From contig JAMPCE010000007.1 of assembly GCA_023666335.1 (NCBI GenBank), positions 20,244 to 84,243 on the forward strand: a stretch of 64,000 bases of DNA. The letters are read 5' to 3'. Within the stretch, counting starts at the first letter, position 1; each line of letters starts with the position of its first letter. The stretch is from a bacterium. Its GTDB lineage: Bacteria > Bacillota > Clostridia > Lachnospirales > Lachnospiraceae. Under the pieces are notes generated by a model, which was not told the DNA's origin, searched no databases, and worked only from the letters and a program-made list of their open reading frames with translations. Of the stretch, positions 1 to 10,100 are shown piece after piece. A program made the position numbers and the translations under genes.

Positions 1-330
1 GTCTGCGCCCCTCGCCCTCGCATAGGCACACGCCAAAGGGGACAGCTCCCCGAGGTCGTCCACCCAATAAATCTTCGCCAAAGTCTCCTCTAAGGGCAGA
101 CCTACCGCCGCCCCTGCCGGAGATACATGCTTAAAAGATGTCGCCGCCGGAAGCCCCGTGGCTTTCTTCAACTCGCTGACCAATTGCCAGCCGTTAAACG
201 CATCCAAAAAATTGATATATCCCGGTCTGCCGTTTAAGACCTCGATCGGTAGGTCGCTTTCGTCCGCCATAAAAATGCGGGACGGCTTCTGATTCGGGTT
301 ACAGCCGTACTTTAATTCCAGTTTGTTCAT
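1..330 (-). CDS. purH: AICAR formyltransferase (purH-type, C-terminal part beyond window)
   Basis: Partial gene: the first 110 codons are present and the rest lies beyond base 1. The start is the ATG at 330. Early residues [10 protein letters not shown] correspond to the YGxNPHQ motif at the start of the AICAR transformylase domain of PurH, and [13 protein letters not shown] matches its KHxNPCG region. The protein begins directly in the transformylase domain, so the cyclohydrolase half of bifunctional PurH is absent and is supplied by the next gene. The enzyme formylates AICAR with 10-formyltetrahydrofolate, the penultimate step to IMP. It lies 30 bases after the cyclohydrolase gene, so the two are very likely cotranscribed. 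The family is clear; full length cannot be judged. Confidence 0.85.
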   Translation of the reverse strand, partial: MNKLELKYGCNPNQKPSRIFMADESDLPIEVLNGRPGYINFLDAFNGWQLVSELKKATGLPAATSFKHVSPAGAAVGLPLEETLAKIYWVDDLGELSPLACAYARARGAD

Positions 331-360
331 GCTTTATGCCTCCGTAGTTATGTAAACCAT

Positions 361-1074
361 TCACTGATTCTTGTTGACGATCCGCGTCTCATACTTCCCT
401 GTCGCGATCTCAAGATACCGCACAAAGAGGGAAACCTTGTTCTCCGCATTCAGGTTTTCCCAGACCGTCTTCGTAAAGCTGTCGATATCCCCCTCGACGC
501 CGATGCGCTTCGGTTCGCCCTCAAAACTCGGCAGCGGATCGCCGTCGCCCTGATAGGTGTGGATAAAGTGTCCCTCGCCCGCTTTCGGATTCTGATAGGC
601 AAAGGTAAACCGCCGACAGGAAGAGGGATCGCCGTCCGCCGATTTTAAGATGGACATCGCGTAATTATAGCCGCCGTTCTCCAGATGCAGGATCCCCGAG
701 ATACGCGGCGTAAAATTCGGCGCATCCGGCTCAAACTCTCTCGTGCGCAGCGCCTGCTCAAATGTCTGCTGCTTATCCATCAGGTCATAGATCGTATCCG
801 TCTGATCCCCATTTGTCACGATCGTCTTATTGCCGAGCACGCGGACCGGCGCATAGATGACCAGACTGGGATCCGTGAGCTTCGCGGGATCGAACGCCTG
901 CGTGCGGATCCCCTCGCCCTCCTCCACAAAAATGCGGTTCCTGCTGTTGACGCTCCTGCCCATGATAAAATACGCCGTCACAGCATATTTTCCGTCCGCG
1001 GACTTTCCGATCACGATGCCCCGTCCCGGATACGCGTTCCCCGCTAACTCCTCCGCTAAATTTTTCTTCTCCAT
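361..1074 (-). CDS. purO: IMP cyclohydrolase, PurO-type
   Basis: Protein of 237 residues that resembles the stand-alone IMP cyclohydrolases first known from archaea, which close the FAICAR ring to give IMP. The N-terminal stretch NAYPGRGIVIG, the YAVTAYFIMGRSVNSRNR block and the later GDGDPLPSFEGEP segment are typical of this family. Its place just before the formyltransferase and after guaB supports the role: together the two small genes replace bifunctional PurH. No signal peptide or membrane segment. The assignment is by family resemblance and context; the active-site residues were not mapped one by one. Confidence 0.85.
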   Translation of the reverse strand: MEKKNLAEELAGNAYPGRGIVIGKSADGKYAVTAYFIMGRSVNSRNRIFVEEGEGIRTQAFDPAKLTDPSLVIYAPVRVLGNKTIVTNGDQTDTIYDLMDKQQTFEQALRTREFEPDAPNFTPRISGILHLENGGYNYAMSILKSADGDPSSCRRFTFAYQNPKAGEGHFIHTYQGDGDPLPSFEGEPKRIGVEGDIDSFTKTVWENLNAENKVSLFVRYLEIATGKYETRIVNKNQ

Positions 1075-1115
1075 ACTAATCTCCCGTCTTTCTTCTCAAT
1101 GTCTTATATGCCATG

Positions 1116-1167
1116 CGAAACGCTCCACAGCCCTAAACTATTGTGCAAATAGCATAACAGCGTTTCG
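1116..1167. repeat. Hairpin with 9-bp arms, related to the remnant at 23455
   Basis: Arms CGAAACGCT (1116-1124) and AGCGTTTCG (1159-1167) are perfectly complementary. The loop contains ATTGTGCAAATAGCATAAC, nearly identical to a stretch at 23457-23475 (one base differs). It sits between guaB and the IMP cyclohydrolase gene. No T tract follows on either strand, so it is not a typical intrinsic terminator. Confidence 0.5.
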
Positions 1168-1175
1168 TCCTAACG

Positions 1176-2717
<1,542 letters not shown>

Positions 2718-2736
2718 ATTCAATCATTTCTGTATG

Positions 2737-3231
2737 TTAATCCGTAAATACCTTGCGGGGCGAAATGCCCTGGATCGCTTTGATCATCTCCGCGTTCGGC
2801 TCCAAAATGATCTTCGTGTCACCGTTCCAGATCATCATGTAACGCTTCTCCGGCTGCGCGGCAATGCCCGAACTGTAGTCGAGCGTTTTTAACTGACGGT
2901 TTTTGTAGGAATCCAGTCTGTGGGAATTCAGGGGCGCAAAAATCTCCATCTTCTCAAGATCGTAGCTGCCCACTCTCTTTCTGCGGCTCTTTGCCATCAC
3001 CTTATCCACACTGACCTCGCGGTCCAGATACAGATACTCGTATTCGATATCCGCATTCATATAGGAAAAGTAAGCGGCTACGCCCGTCACGATCGCCACC
3101 AGAAATCCCGGTACGAACACCATGCCGATGATCACAAAAACCACGGTCAGCATGATAAAGAGTATTTTTGAAAAGCGGATCAGCGTAGAGCCTTTCCGCG
3201 CCACCAGACATTCCACATATGTTTCACTCAT
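2737..3231 (-). CDS. Membrane protein, resembles DUF6106 family
   Basis: Protein of 164 residues. The start at 3231 is chosen because GGAGG lies just upstream; a longer open frame reaching back to 3357 lacks such a site. Two hydrophobic segments run from about residue 20 to 60 (ILFIMLTVVFVIIGMVFV and the following stretch). The cytoplasmic part carries repeated basic and tyrosine residues and ends in ISPRKVFTD. This architecture, with a C-terminal motif around MMIWNGDTKIILEP, is common in Lachnospiraceae proteins of unknown function. No catalytic motif is visible and no function is assigned. Confidence 0.7.
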   Translation of the reverse strand: MSETYVECLVARKGSTLIRFSKILFIMLTVVFVIIGMVFVPGFLVAIVTGVAAYFSYMNADIEYEYLYLDREVSVDKVMAKSRRKRVGSYDLEKMEIFAPLNSHRLDSYKNRQLKTLDYSSGIAAQPEKRYMMIWNGDTKIILEPNAEMIKAIQGISPRKVFTD

Positions 3232-3290
3232 AAAAGAACCTCCATAGAAATATAAAGATATCATATACCATCTTGCGGAAAGTTTCAAGC

Positions 3291-4550
3291 TCAAACATAC
3301 CATATTGGAATCTGAAATACATTTTCCCTCAGCATCCCCGGTTGCGGGCAAGTGCAAAGAACCGCTCCTGTCCCCCTTTTCTTTTCAGGAACTTTATCCA
3401 ACACCTGAAAAGCCGCCGTCATATCCGCTGTAGCTTTACTGTTCATTTTGATCTCCACGGGATACAGTACTCCGTTCTCTTCTATGATGAAATCGATCTC
3501 TGACTCCCGTTCCGCCGACTTGCCATTCTTTGCTGCCCTGCCTTTGTCTTTCCCCCTGTAGTAAGAAACCATATAACGATAATCCAGACCCTCATTGGAA
3601 AAAGATTTTAAAATCTCAGATATGGCAAACGTCTCAAAAAGCGCTCCGTTCATAGCGCCATACGCCAGCGTTTCCGGCGTCAGCCAGCGTGTCAGATAGC
3701 ACGCCAGTCCTGTATCCCTAAAATAGAGTTTTGGACTTTTGACCGCCCTTTTCAAGGCGCTCGACGCATACGGTTCCAAAAGATAGATCACCCCCGACGC
3801 CTCCAATATGGAAATCCAACGTTTCACGGTGTCGGCGTCTTTACCAATCTCCGACGCGATATTGCTGTAATTCAATATCTGACCTGTCCGCGCTGCCGCT
3901 GCGGTCATGAATCTCCTGAACACATTCAGATCCTGTACTGCCGCCAGCGCCCGGACATCCCTTTCCAGATAAGTCTTGACATAATCGGCATAAAACGCGC
4001 TCCATTCTTTTTCAGAATCAGCCATTTCCGGATAACTTCCCCGATGAATCAACGTCCAAAGATTCTCAGGGGGCTGTACGGTTTCCTTTCTGGCTGTCAT
4101 ATACTCCATCGTCGGCAGAAAATGTCTGTCAAACGGATCGCCCGAAAGTTCCCGCATAGACAAACCGGATAATTCAATGATGCCGATCCGCCCTGACAGC
4201 GACTCTGAAACGCCTTCCATCAAATGAAAAGGCTGCGACCCCGACAGGCAGAATAATCCTTTCTCCTCCGACTCATCGCACCTGATCTTAATATACCGGA
4301 ACAGTTCTTTCGCGCGCTGCACTTCATCAATGCTGACCGGCGCAGGATTCAAGCGCAGGAACATATCCCCGTCCTGTTTTGCCTGCTCCTCCAAAAACGG
4401 ATCATCCAGAGATACATATCTCCGCTCCGGAAAAACTTTTTTGAGCAGAGTAGACTTTCCAACCTGCCTTGCTCCCGTCACCAGAACAGCCTTATAAGTC
4501 CGACTGTATTTTTCCAATCTCTTTTCCATCGTCCGACGAATATATTGCAT
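3291..4550 (-). CDS. AAA ATPase with DUF4143 C-terminal domain
   Basis: About 419 residues. The Walker A motif is GARQVGKST near residue 30. The Walker B region is SIDEVQ, and sensor-like LSGSQPFHL follows. The C-terminal half holds a predicted nuclease-like DUF4143 region (EIDFIIEENGVLYPVEIK). The start at 4550 is favoured over 4565 because GGAGG lies 5 bases upstream of it. Proteins of this type are widespread in anaerobes; their role is not established. A second, distant member is at 20102-21376. A long inverted repeat lies just before the ribosome site and could control its expression. Confidence 0.85.
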   Translation of the reverse strand: MQYIRRTMEKRLEKYSRTYKAVLVTGARQVGKSTLLKKVFPERRYVSLDDPFLEEQAKQDGDMFLRLNPAPVSIDEVQRAKELFRYIKIRCDESEEKGLFCLSGSQPFHLMEGVSESLSGRIGIIELSGLSMRELSGDPFDRHFLPTMEYMTARKETVQPPENLWTLIHRGSYPEMADSEKEWSAFYADYVKTYLERDVRALAAVQDLNVFRRFMTAAAARTGQILNYSNIASEIGKDADTVKRWISILEASGVIYLLEPYASSALKRAVKSPKLYFRDTGLACYLTRWLTPETLAYGAMNGALFETFAISEILKSFSNEGLDYRYMVSYYRGKDKGRAAKNGKSAERESEIDFIIEENGVLYPVEIKMNSKATADMTAAFQVLDKVPEKKRGTGAVLCTCPQPGMLRENVFQIPIWYV

Positions 4551-4560
4551 GGCTACCTCC

Positions 4561-4591
4561 GACAAATCCCGAATTTGATTCGGAATTTGTC
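4561..4591 (-). promoter_or_regulatory. Long inverted repeat just upstream of the ATPase ribosome site
   Basis: On the minus strand GACAAATTCCGAAT pairs with ATTCGGGATTTGTC around a 3-base loop. This gives 14 pairs, one of them G-U. GGAGG follows at once, then the ATG at 4550. There is no U tract after the stem. It could be an RNA element that affects ribosome access or a protein operator; the sequence alone does not decide. Confidence 0.5.
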
Positions 4592-4630
4592 AGTATTATA
4601 TCACAGGATCGGGAACCAATACAACAAAAA

Positions 4631-5677
4631 TTAACAAAGCGCCATCACCTTCCCATATTCTTCTTTCTTATCCCGCATGACAAAAAGCCCGCGGTCCAGC
4701 TCCGTAAGCGGCATTCTGTGCGTGATCATCTGCGCGGGCGAGATCCTCCCATCATTCAGCCTGTCCAGCACATAATGCCAGTCATCCTCCGGCGAATGGG
4801 CAAAAGAAGAATTCCATGTGCCGAATACGGTCAACTGGTTTCGCAGGATCTTCCAGTATACCGCCTTGGGCAGAGTCATATCGGAAGCCGGATTCCCCAC
4901 CAGCATGATCCGTCCGCCCGCTCCGGTCAGCCCCACAGCCTGCATCATCGTTTCGTTTTTTCCGACGCACTCAAAAAACACGTCCGCCCCTTTGCCGTCC
5001 GTCCACTCTAACAGCCAGCTCTCCACATTCTGTGTCCTGCTGTCGCAAAAGGCTTCCGTCGGCAGCCCTAAGTTTTTCGCCATCTGACGCTGAAAGTCCT
5101 TATTGCCGATCACACAGATCTCTTTGTGCCCAGCCTCCAGCAAAAACATCAGCAGAAAAAGCCCGATCGTCCCCATGCCGCAGATCACGATCTGCTCTCC
5201 TTTGACAGGCGCGATCTTCCGCATGGCATGGACCGCTACCGACATCGGCTCAAACATCGCCGCTTCCTCAAAACGCACCGCATCCGGCAGAGCGATCAGG
5301 TTTTGTTCCGGTACTGCCACATATTCCGCAAAACCGCCGTCTCTGCGGGATCCCAGATAACTGTAGCTTCTGCACATCTCATACTGCTTTTTTTTGCAGG
5401 GTCCGCACTTTCCGCAGGGAATCAGGGGAAAGACGCCGGCCCGTTTCCCCTGCCACTTTTGATCGACGCCTGCTCCCAGCTCCGCCACCTGACCGGAAAA
5501 CTCATGCCCCGGAATCAGCGGATAAGAATAAGTCCCCGTGTAGAATACTCTGGGGATATCCGATCCACAGATACCAACAGCTTTCACGGCAAGCAAAACT
5601 TCATTCTCTCCTATAACAGGAGAGTCTGTCTCTTCCAATCTTAAATCGTTGATCCCATGTAAAACCCATGCTTTCAT
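4631..5677 (-). CDS. Zinc-dependent alcohol dehydrogenase, TarJ-like (pentitol-phosphate)
   Basis: Medium-chain dehydrogenase of 348 residues. Catalytic zinc ligands appear in GICGSD and GHEFSG. The four structural-zinc cysteines are in PCGKCGPCKKKQYEMC. A Rossmann segment begins at VICGMGTIGLF. Its ATG overlaps the stop of the cytidylyltransferase gene by 4 bases, so the two are translationally coupled. In teichoic acid pathways TarJ reduces ribulose 5-phosphate to ribitol 5-phosphate with NADPH, and TarI then makes CDP-ribitol. That role fits here by context. Galactitol- or arabinitol-phosphate dehydrogenase activity cannot be excluded from sequence. Confidence 0.8.
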   Translation of the reverse strand: MKAWVLHGINDLRLEETDSPVIGENEVLLAVKAVGICGSDIPRVFYTGTYSYPLIPGHEFSGQVAELGAGVDQKWQGKRAGVFPLIPCGKCGPCKKKQYEMCRSYSYLGSRRDGGFAEYVAVPEQNLIALPDAVRFEEAAMFEPMSVAVHAMRKIAPVKGEQIVICGMGTIGLFLLMFLLEAGHKEICVIGNKDFQRQMAKNLGLPTEAFCDSRTQNVESWLLEWTDGKGADVFFECVGKNETMMQAVGLTGAGGRIMLVGNPASDMTLPKAVYWKILRNQLTVFGTWNSSFAHSPEDDWHYVLDRLNDGRISPAQMITHRMPLTELDRGLFVMRDKKEEYGKVMALC

Positions 5678-6405
5678 TCTATCATCTCCCGAAACCGCTC
5701 CAGATCCGCTTTCGTCGTGATCTTGAAATTGCGCTCATCCCCGGGGATCATGGCTACATCCATCCCCGCCATGACCGCAGGCTCCGTAGAGCCGTTGATC
5801 CGCAGGATCTTCTCCGGCAGAAGCGCCCGATTGGCTTCATAATATTTTCCCAGCACAAACAGCTCAGGCGCCTGCCCCGCAAAGATCCGGCTCCGCTCCA
5901 AAAGGGACGCGACCGTCTCCCCGTCTTCACTGAAATAGACCGTATCTTTCATGGGGAGGACAGGAAGCACGCCGTCATGCCCCTCTATCGTGCGAAGACA
6001 GTCTGTAATCTGTTTTGCCGAAAGAAGCGGACGCGCCGCATCATGGATCAGCACGAGATCCTCTTCCGCCGCATATCGGCGGATATCCTCCAACCCGTTT
6101 AAGATCGAGAGCTGTCTGGTCTTCCCCGGCGCAGAAAAGCCGCGGAACTTTTCGATCCCACGGTTTTCCTGTGCGGAAACTTCTATGCTCCGCCCGCTGT
6201 TTCGCAAGCCGTCCATACCGTTTAAGATGGTTTCCTGCCACATCTTGTCCGCAACGATCTGCACCGCATCGATGCTTTCATGATGAAACAGACATGCCAG
6301 ACAGTAAGAAATGATCGGCTTGCCGTTTACTTCTATATATTGTTTCGGTGTTTCCACACCCATCCTCGTCCCGCTGCCGCCGGACAAAACCAGCGCTGTT
6401 ACCAT
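5674..6405 (-). CDS. IspD/TarI-family cytidylyltransferase
   Basis: Protein of 243 residues. The nucleotide-binding signature LSGGSGTRMGVETPKQYIE is near the N terminus, and IHDAARPLL is a second family motif. The family includes IspD (methylerythritol phosphate pathway) and TarI/Abp1 (CDP-ribitol, CDP-arabinitol). Close linkage to a TarJ-like dehydrogenase and a ribulose-phosphate epimerase favours a CDP-pentitol product over isoprenoid synthesis. The start at 6405 has GGGG 8 bases upstream. It lies 20 bases after the epimerase gene in the operon led by the giant flagellin. Confidence 0.82.
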   Translation of the reverse strand: MVTALVLSGGSGTRMGVETPKQYIEVNGKPIISYCLACLFHHESIDAVQIVADKMWQETILNGMDGLRNSGRSIEVSAQENRGIEKFRGFSAPGKTRQLSILNGLEDIRRYAAEEDLVLIHDAARPLLSAKQITDCLRTIEGHDGVLPVLPMKDTVYFSEDGETVASLLERSRIFAGQAPELFVLGKYYEANRALLPEKILRINGSTEPAVMAGMDVAMIPGDERNFKITTKADLERFREMIE

Positions 6406-6425
6406 ATCTGTATCCCCTATCGGCG

Positions 6426-7088
6426 TCAGAAATGAAGTTCTCTGATATTTTTCAGCGTTTCACCATAAGGGGCATTCTTCCCGAAAAGAAGCGTGGTTCC
6501 CAGCACAAACCCTTTGACCCCTCTGGGCGCATACTGCTGAATCTTGTCAGCGCCGCAGGCGCCGTCCCAGTAGATCTCAAAATTCATCTCGTCCTTGATC
6601 GCAAGCAGTTTTGTGATCTTCTTTCCCACATAAGGCAGATACATCTGACCCGCGTTGCCGGGATTCACCGACATGACCAGCACCTTTTTTACAATGACCA
6701 GCATCTCCATCACCGTCTCGATGCTGGTGCCGGGATTGATGGCAATTCCCGGTATCATGCCCGCATTGATGATCTTCTGCAAGGTCGTGGAAGGATGATA
6801 CTCCGCCTCCGGATGGATGTAGACCGTGTCCCCTTTGCGCAGCTTATCCAGAAAAATATGAATATTATTGTTGGGATGCTCGATCATCAGATGAACGTCC
6901 AACGGCTTTTTGCCGGCTGACGATATATACGCCATATCGTTTAATGACATCGCAAAATTTGGTACATATCGCCCGTCCATGATATCGATATGAAAGGAGT
7001 CGATCCCTCCCTCTTCCAATTCCTTTACTTCCTTTTCCAGATTCCCGTAGTTCGCGCACATCATAGACGCGTTTAATTCAAAGTCCAT
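6426..7088 (-). CDS. Ribulose-phosphate 3-epimerase family protein
   Basis: Barrel protein of 220 residues. All four metal and catalytic positions of the family are visible: His and Asp in FHIDIMDG, His in LDVHLMI, and Asp in WDGACG. VMSVNPG is the phosphate-binding family motif. It starts only 19 bases after the flagellin stop, with no terminator between. It would interconvert ribulose and xylulose 5-phosphate, giving the substrate for the TarJ-like and TarI-like enzymes downstream. The unusual WDGACG in place of VDGGV suggests a specialised paralogue rather than the housekeeping enzyme. Confidence 0.82.
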   Translation of the reverse strand: MDFELNASMMCANYGNLEKEVKELEEGGIDSFHIDIMDGRYVPNFAMSLNDMAYISSAGKKPLDVHLMIEHPNNNIHIFLDKLRKGDTVYIHPEAEYHPSTTLQKIINAGMIPGIAINPGTSIETVMEMLVIVKKVLVMSVNPGNAGQMYLPYVGKKITKLLAIKDEMNFEIYWDGACGADKIQQYAPRGVKGFVLGTTLLFGKNAPYGETLKNIRELHF

Positions 7089-7107
7089 CGTTCTCTTTCT
7101 GCCTTTC

Positions 7108-10100
7108 TCACTCTAAAAGCTGCAGCGCCAGATTCGAATCCTGCCTGATCTGCGCCATCATCGCCACGCCCGCCTGCTCTAAGATATTGTGAATGGAATT
7201 CTCCATGACTTCTTTCGAGATGTCGGTATCTCTGATGCGGGATTCCGCCGCCTGCGTATTTTCCTCCGCATTCTGGTTGTTGTGGATCGCATGTTCCAGG
7301 CGGTTCTGCATCGTGCCGAAATAAGTCCGCACTTCCGAAACCTTTACCACCGCCTCTTTCAGACGGGCGATCGCTTTCTGGGCGTACTTATATTTCTCGA
7401 CCGTCAGGGTATTGACGCCCAGAGCGGACGTATCCATCCACGGCTTCTCCACTTCGATCCAATCGCCTGAAGTGCTGCTCACCCGAAGACGCATCGGCTC
7501 GCTCTTTTCCCATGTGCCATTGTCTGCAAAGAACACCTGATTCTTGACCGCTCCCGACAGATGGCTAATCTTATGTTTGCCGTAACTGGTGTGCATCAGC
7601 TTTAAGTTGCCGTCATCCTCCAGCGCCGTCAGCGGCACGTTTTTTTCCGCCATCAGCTCATTTAAATGCTCGATCAGCTCTTTCGAGGAATATACTTCCG
7701 GCATCAGCTCAAGTTCGTAATGCTCATCATCCACATCGACGGAAAGAACATTCTGTCCCTCCTTGATCTCTACGCCTTTCGAGATGTCTTTTCCGCCCTT
7801 TATATAGGCTCTGGCAATATCGCCGTCCGTCGCATAGAAGACGCTGAATGCCGCAGTACCGCCGATCGCCTCGACGCCGTATTTCATGTCCGCGCCATTC
7901 GGAAGATCATCCGGAAGTTTCACCGTCTCCGAAAGCCTGAACGCCAACGCGTTCGCGTCGTTCGCTCCTTCGACCTTGGTATCCACGATGCCGACAACCG
8001 CCTCGATCAAGCCCTCCGGCAGACCGTTTGCTTTTAATGCCTTATCGAGCTGCTTCTGAATCTGCGCTGCAAGCGCACCGCCCTGATAATAGCCGGGATC
8101 CAGAACCATCTCCAGCTTATAGGATTTAACCGTAGTCTCATTTGATCCCTGCCCCTGCGTTATGTTAAACTCCAAACTCAGCTGATCGTTTCCGTCTTTC
8201 TGGATCCTGACTTCCTCATTTTTAACATCCTGCCTGCCGACGGCATATACATCGCTGCCGTTCTGTTTTCCGTCCACATTCGTCGCTGTCTGCTGCGATA
8301 TCCCCGTATGGGTGGTGCACATGATCTTCTCAAAAAAGGTGCCGCTCGGACGGCAATCCTGATACCCATAGCCGCCGTTTGGAGAAATCCGGGTATCCGT
8401 ATCCCTGAATATCCTGTATTTCGATCCCGCTTTTACCGCCTCGATACGGACGCCGCTTTTATCGACCGTCACGTTCATCTTGCGCTCGCCGCCCGTATCC
8501 TCATCGATCTTTGCCTGTAACGCGTCCCGCAGTTCATCCATCGTATAGGAACCAGCGTCAAGCGTGATATCGATCGTCTGTATGGTCGCACGACCGTAGC
8601 TTGTCGCTACATAATCCTCCGCAAAGTAAAAAGTCATCTGATTATTGCCGTCGGTAATGTCTATTTTCCCTTGCGCATTGAGATCGAGGGCAGCGCCGTC
8701 CATAAAAGAATGCTGGCCGGAGTGATAGCCGTCCTCGTATTCCGGATCACTGTAGGTCGTACTCGTTTCAAAGATAAAGGATCCGCCCCGATAACGTTCG
8801 TCATCGTCATGCGATTCCACATAGATCGAGCCGTTCTGCGGATTCGGATCATTCGTTCCGCCATCCCTCGTAAGCGTGAGTTTCCCGTCGTCTGAGATGG
8901 ATGCCGTCGCGCCCATGATCGGCGTCGTGCCGAAAATCTTTTTCATGGCGGAATCCGCATTATAGCTCAGAGAAAGCGTGTGACCCGATCCCTTTGCCAC
9001 CGACTCAAACACAAGCTGATGGCTGCTGTTTATGCTCACTTTTACCTTGTCACCGAACACTCTGTTGAACTCATCCTCAAGATCCTTTTCCGTAGCATAT
9101 GTTTTTGCTGCCAGTTTTCTCGTAACGACCTCACTGCCTACCTTGATCGTAAAATTCTGTTCATCACCGCTCGAAAGGGTAAACCCGGTCTTTACCGCCT
9201 GATTGGTACGCATCTTATAGGGCGTAGAACCGTCCATGCTGTAATTGCCGCTGTTATCGTCTTTCGGATAGCCAAAGAGAAACTCTTTCGCCGCATCGCT
9301 CAAGGAAACATCCAGCTTATAGCCATCCCCGCCGTTATCAGTCGAAAACGTCAGACTTCTTCCGCTGATCGATGCCGTAATGCCGTATTTTCCCAGTTTG
9401 CTGCTGCTATTCAGATCGTTCAGAAGATCCGTCTGCCCGGTATACTGATAATCTTTTTTCAGCTTGACCGTAATGGTCTGCGCCGTTTTTCCCGGCTCTG
9501 TCAGCGTCAGTGTGATCGTCGGTTCCCCTTTTGTTTTAAAGGATGTATTTACATACTTCGACGTATTGCTGCTGCTCAGGGTGACGGAAGCCGGGGTGCC
9601 GTACTTGTGCAGATCCCACACAAAAGTTCCCTTGCTTGTGTCCATAGTGATCTTCGTGTCATCCTGTCCGGACATCTGTAGATTCCCATTCATCAGACCC
9701 GCTGTGAGCACCAGCTTATTATTATCCGTGCTCACTTTCACGCCGCCGTACTGGTCGGGCTGTTTCCCCAGCTTACTGTTTATAACCGTCTGCAACGCGC
9801 TCGCAAATTCCGAGGCGGAGGTAAACGAAGTCTTTCCCAGCTCTGTTTTGAGATCTATATTGACCGTTGTTGAACCGTTCAGGGTAAAGGAAAACTTTTT
9901 ATTGTCATCCGTAATCTTAAGGGGCGATGCAGCCGACGCATTGATCGGCAGACCAAACGTCACCGTTGCGCCGATGTTTGTTTTATAGGCAAAGCTGCTG
10001 CCCTGCCCCGCCGTCGTCTCAGTCTTTCCCACGACATTTTTGTAAGTCAAGTCAGGCGGGTAGGAGTGCCACTCACCGTCCGTCGGCGTCCCTTTATTCA

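Noticed and set aside
1116..1167. Purine riboswitch between guaB and the cyclohydrolase gene
   Set aside because: The hairpin lacks the three-way junction and conserved loop bases of purine riboswitches.
5386..5395. T tract in the TarJ-like gene as a slippage site
   Set aside because: Only about eight T; it encodes Lys codons in a frame that is intact, so no evidence of switching.
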